The position numbers and the translations under genes are program-made. A DNA stretch of 14,742 nt from Methylotenera sp. (GTDB lineage Bacteria > Pseudomonadota > Gammaproteobacteria > Burkholderiales > Methylophilaceae), in the NCBI GenBank assembly GCA_005791685.1, contig SXVG01000105.1, forward strand, positions 1 to 14,742, read 5' to 3'. The notes below the pieces were generated by a model. That model saw nothing but the letters and a program-made list of their open reading frames with translations, was not told where the DNA came from and made no database searches. Shown here piece by piece: positions 14,385 to 14,742 of the stretch. How positions within the stretch are numbered: position 1 is the first letter of the stretch; the number at the start of each line of letters is the position of its first letter.

Positions 14385-14600
14385 ATGAATCAAGACGATT
14401 TGACTCGCTTATTAAGCACGATCATGCCTTACGGTAAATACAAAGGACGCTTGATTGCCGACCTGCCTGGGCATTATCTAAATTGGTATGCGCGTGTCGG
14501 ATTTCCAAAAGGTGAAATAGGGCGATTGTTGGCATTGATGCAAGAGATAGACCACAATGGGCTGTCTTGGCTACTCGATCCGTTGCGGGCCAAAGCTTAA
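14385..14600 (+). CDS. DUF3820-family small protein
   Basis: The 71-residue protein shows the DUF3820 pattern MPYGKYKGRLIADLPGHYLNWYARVGFPKGEIGRLLALMQEI at residues 14-55. The family is widespread in proteobacteria and, as far as I know, has no established biochemical role. The conserved YGKYKG and LP-x2-YL-x-W segments suggest a compact soluble cytoplasmic protein. The ATG at 14385 lacks a good ribosome binding site. The gene stands alone, divergent from the candidate small RNA and mqo and convergent with tRNA-Glu. I saw no convincing plus-strand promoter in 14253-14384. Confidence 0.82.
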   Translation: MNQDDLTRLLSTIMPYGKYKGRLIADLPGHYLNWYARVGFPKGEIGRLLALMQEIDHNGLSWLLDPLRAKA

Positions 14601-14606
14601 GGGACG

Positions 14607-14635
14607 TAAAAAAAGCCAAGACATTCGTGTTGGCT
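14607..14635 (-). terminator. intrinsic terminator downstream of tRNA-Glu
   Basis: AGCCAA (14614-14619) pairs with TTGGCT (14630-14635), extended by two more pairs across one mismatch. On the minus strand seven T's follow (14614-14608). It lies about 60 bases past the 3' end of the tRNA and just after the convergent DUF3820 gene. Confidence 0.75.
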
Positions 14636-14695
14636 GTGCGCAGGATTAAGTGATTTTATTAAAATGCCCATTTTACTGATTTTAATCGTAAAATT

Positions 14696-14742
14696 TGGCG
14701 TCCCCACCGGGATTCGAACCCGGGTCGCCTCCGTGAAAGGGA
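14696..14742 (-). tRNA. tRNA-Glu (anticodon UUC), 3' part, cut by the window end
   Basis: On the minus strand the final 47 bases show an anticodon loop CTTTCAC with anticodon TTC, the 3' side of its stem GGAGG, a T arm CCGGGTTCGAATCCCGG, the acceptor strand GGGGACG and an encoded CCA (14698-14696). The acceptor and loop match bacterial tRNA-Glu. The D arm and 5' half lie beyond the window. tRNA-Glu(UUC) normally carries mnm5s2U34, the modification made by MnmC and MnmD encoded at 5280-7218. Confidence 0.93.

Noticed and set aside
14671..14693. AT-rich hairpin (TTTTAC ... GTAAAA) just after tRNA-Glu
   Set aside because: The stem has almost no GC pairs and no adjacent T-run; the stronger terminator at 14607-14635 explains termination better.

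Overview
The window looks like chromosomal DNA from a betaproteobacterium. Nitrosomonadales/Methylophilaceae is the closest guess, but that is inferred from protein resemblance and gene neighbourhood and was not searched. Supporting signs are the mutL-miaA order, a DapC-type aminotransferase, a second-type IF-1 with a C-terminal extension, and an rnr-rlmB pair. No phage, insertion sequence, CRISPR array or plasmid function is visible. The window is dense housekeeping DNA with small gaps, and most of the unusual material lies in two intergenic regions.

Layout. At 1-1128 (+) are the 3' end of mutL and miaA. At 1142-2344 (-) is dapC, convergent with miaA and sharing a weak AT-rich terminator. 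At 2461-3351 (+) is an EamA/DMT transporter whose stop codon overlaps that of the next gene. At 3348-7218 (-) is a tight run read as mnmD, mnmC (FAD part) and a TPR/SPINDLY-type O-GlcNAc transferase-like protein. At 7294-7881 (-) is a cysteine-containing membrane protein of unknown function. At 7991-8251 (-) is a SemiSWEET/PQ-loop transporter, and at 8337-8540 (-) a cold-shock protein followed by a strong terminator. The 365-base divergent gap 8541-8905 holds promoters for csp (-) and infA (+), a possible attenuator in the csp leader, and two possible small ORFs. infA (8906, +), a YbcJ-like S4 protein (9420-9205, -), rnr (9534, +) and rlmB (11940, +) follow. mqo (14194-12707, -) is convergent with rlmB. 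The gap upstream of mqo contains a candidate small RNA with its own terminator. A DUF3820 gene (14385-14600, +) comes next, and the window ends inside a tRNA-Glu(UUC) gene on the minus strand with its terminator.

How the genes fit together. Most are RNA-handling functions. MiaA, MnmD and MnmC modify tRNA (tRNA-Glu(UUC) is a classical target of the mnm5s2U34 pathway). CspA-like protein, IF-1 and RNase R are proteins whose E. coli counterparts act in cold adaptation, and RlmB and the S4 protein act on or bind RNA. Metabolism is represented by DapC (lysine/peptidoglycan precursor) and Mqo (TCA cycle). I did not find a clear new multi-gene system. The best candidates for something undescribed are the sRNA-like unit before mqo, the csp leader and its antisense small ORFs, and the conserved-looking Cys/His membrane protein.
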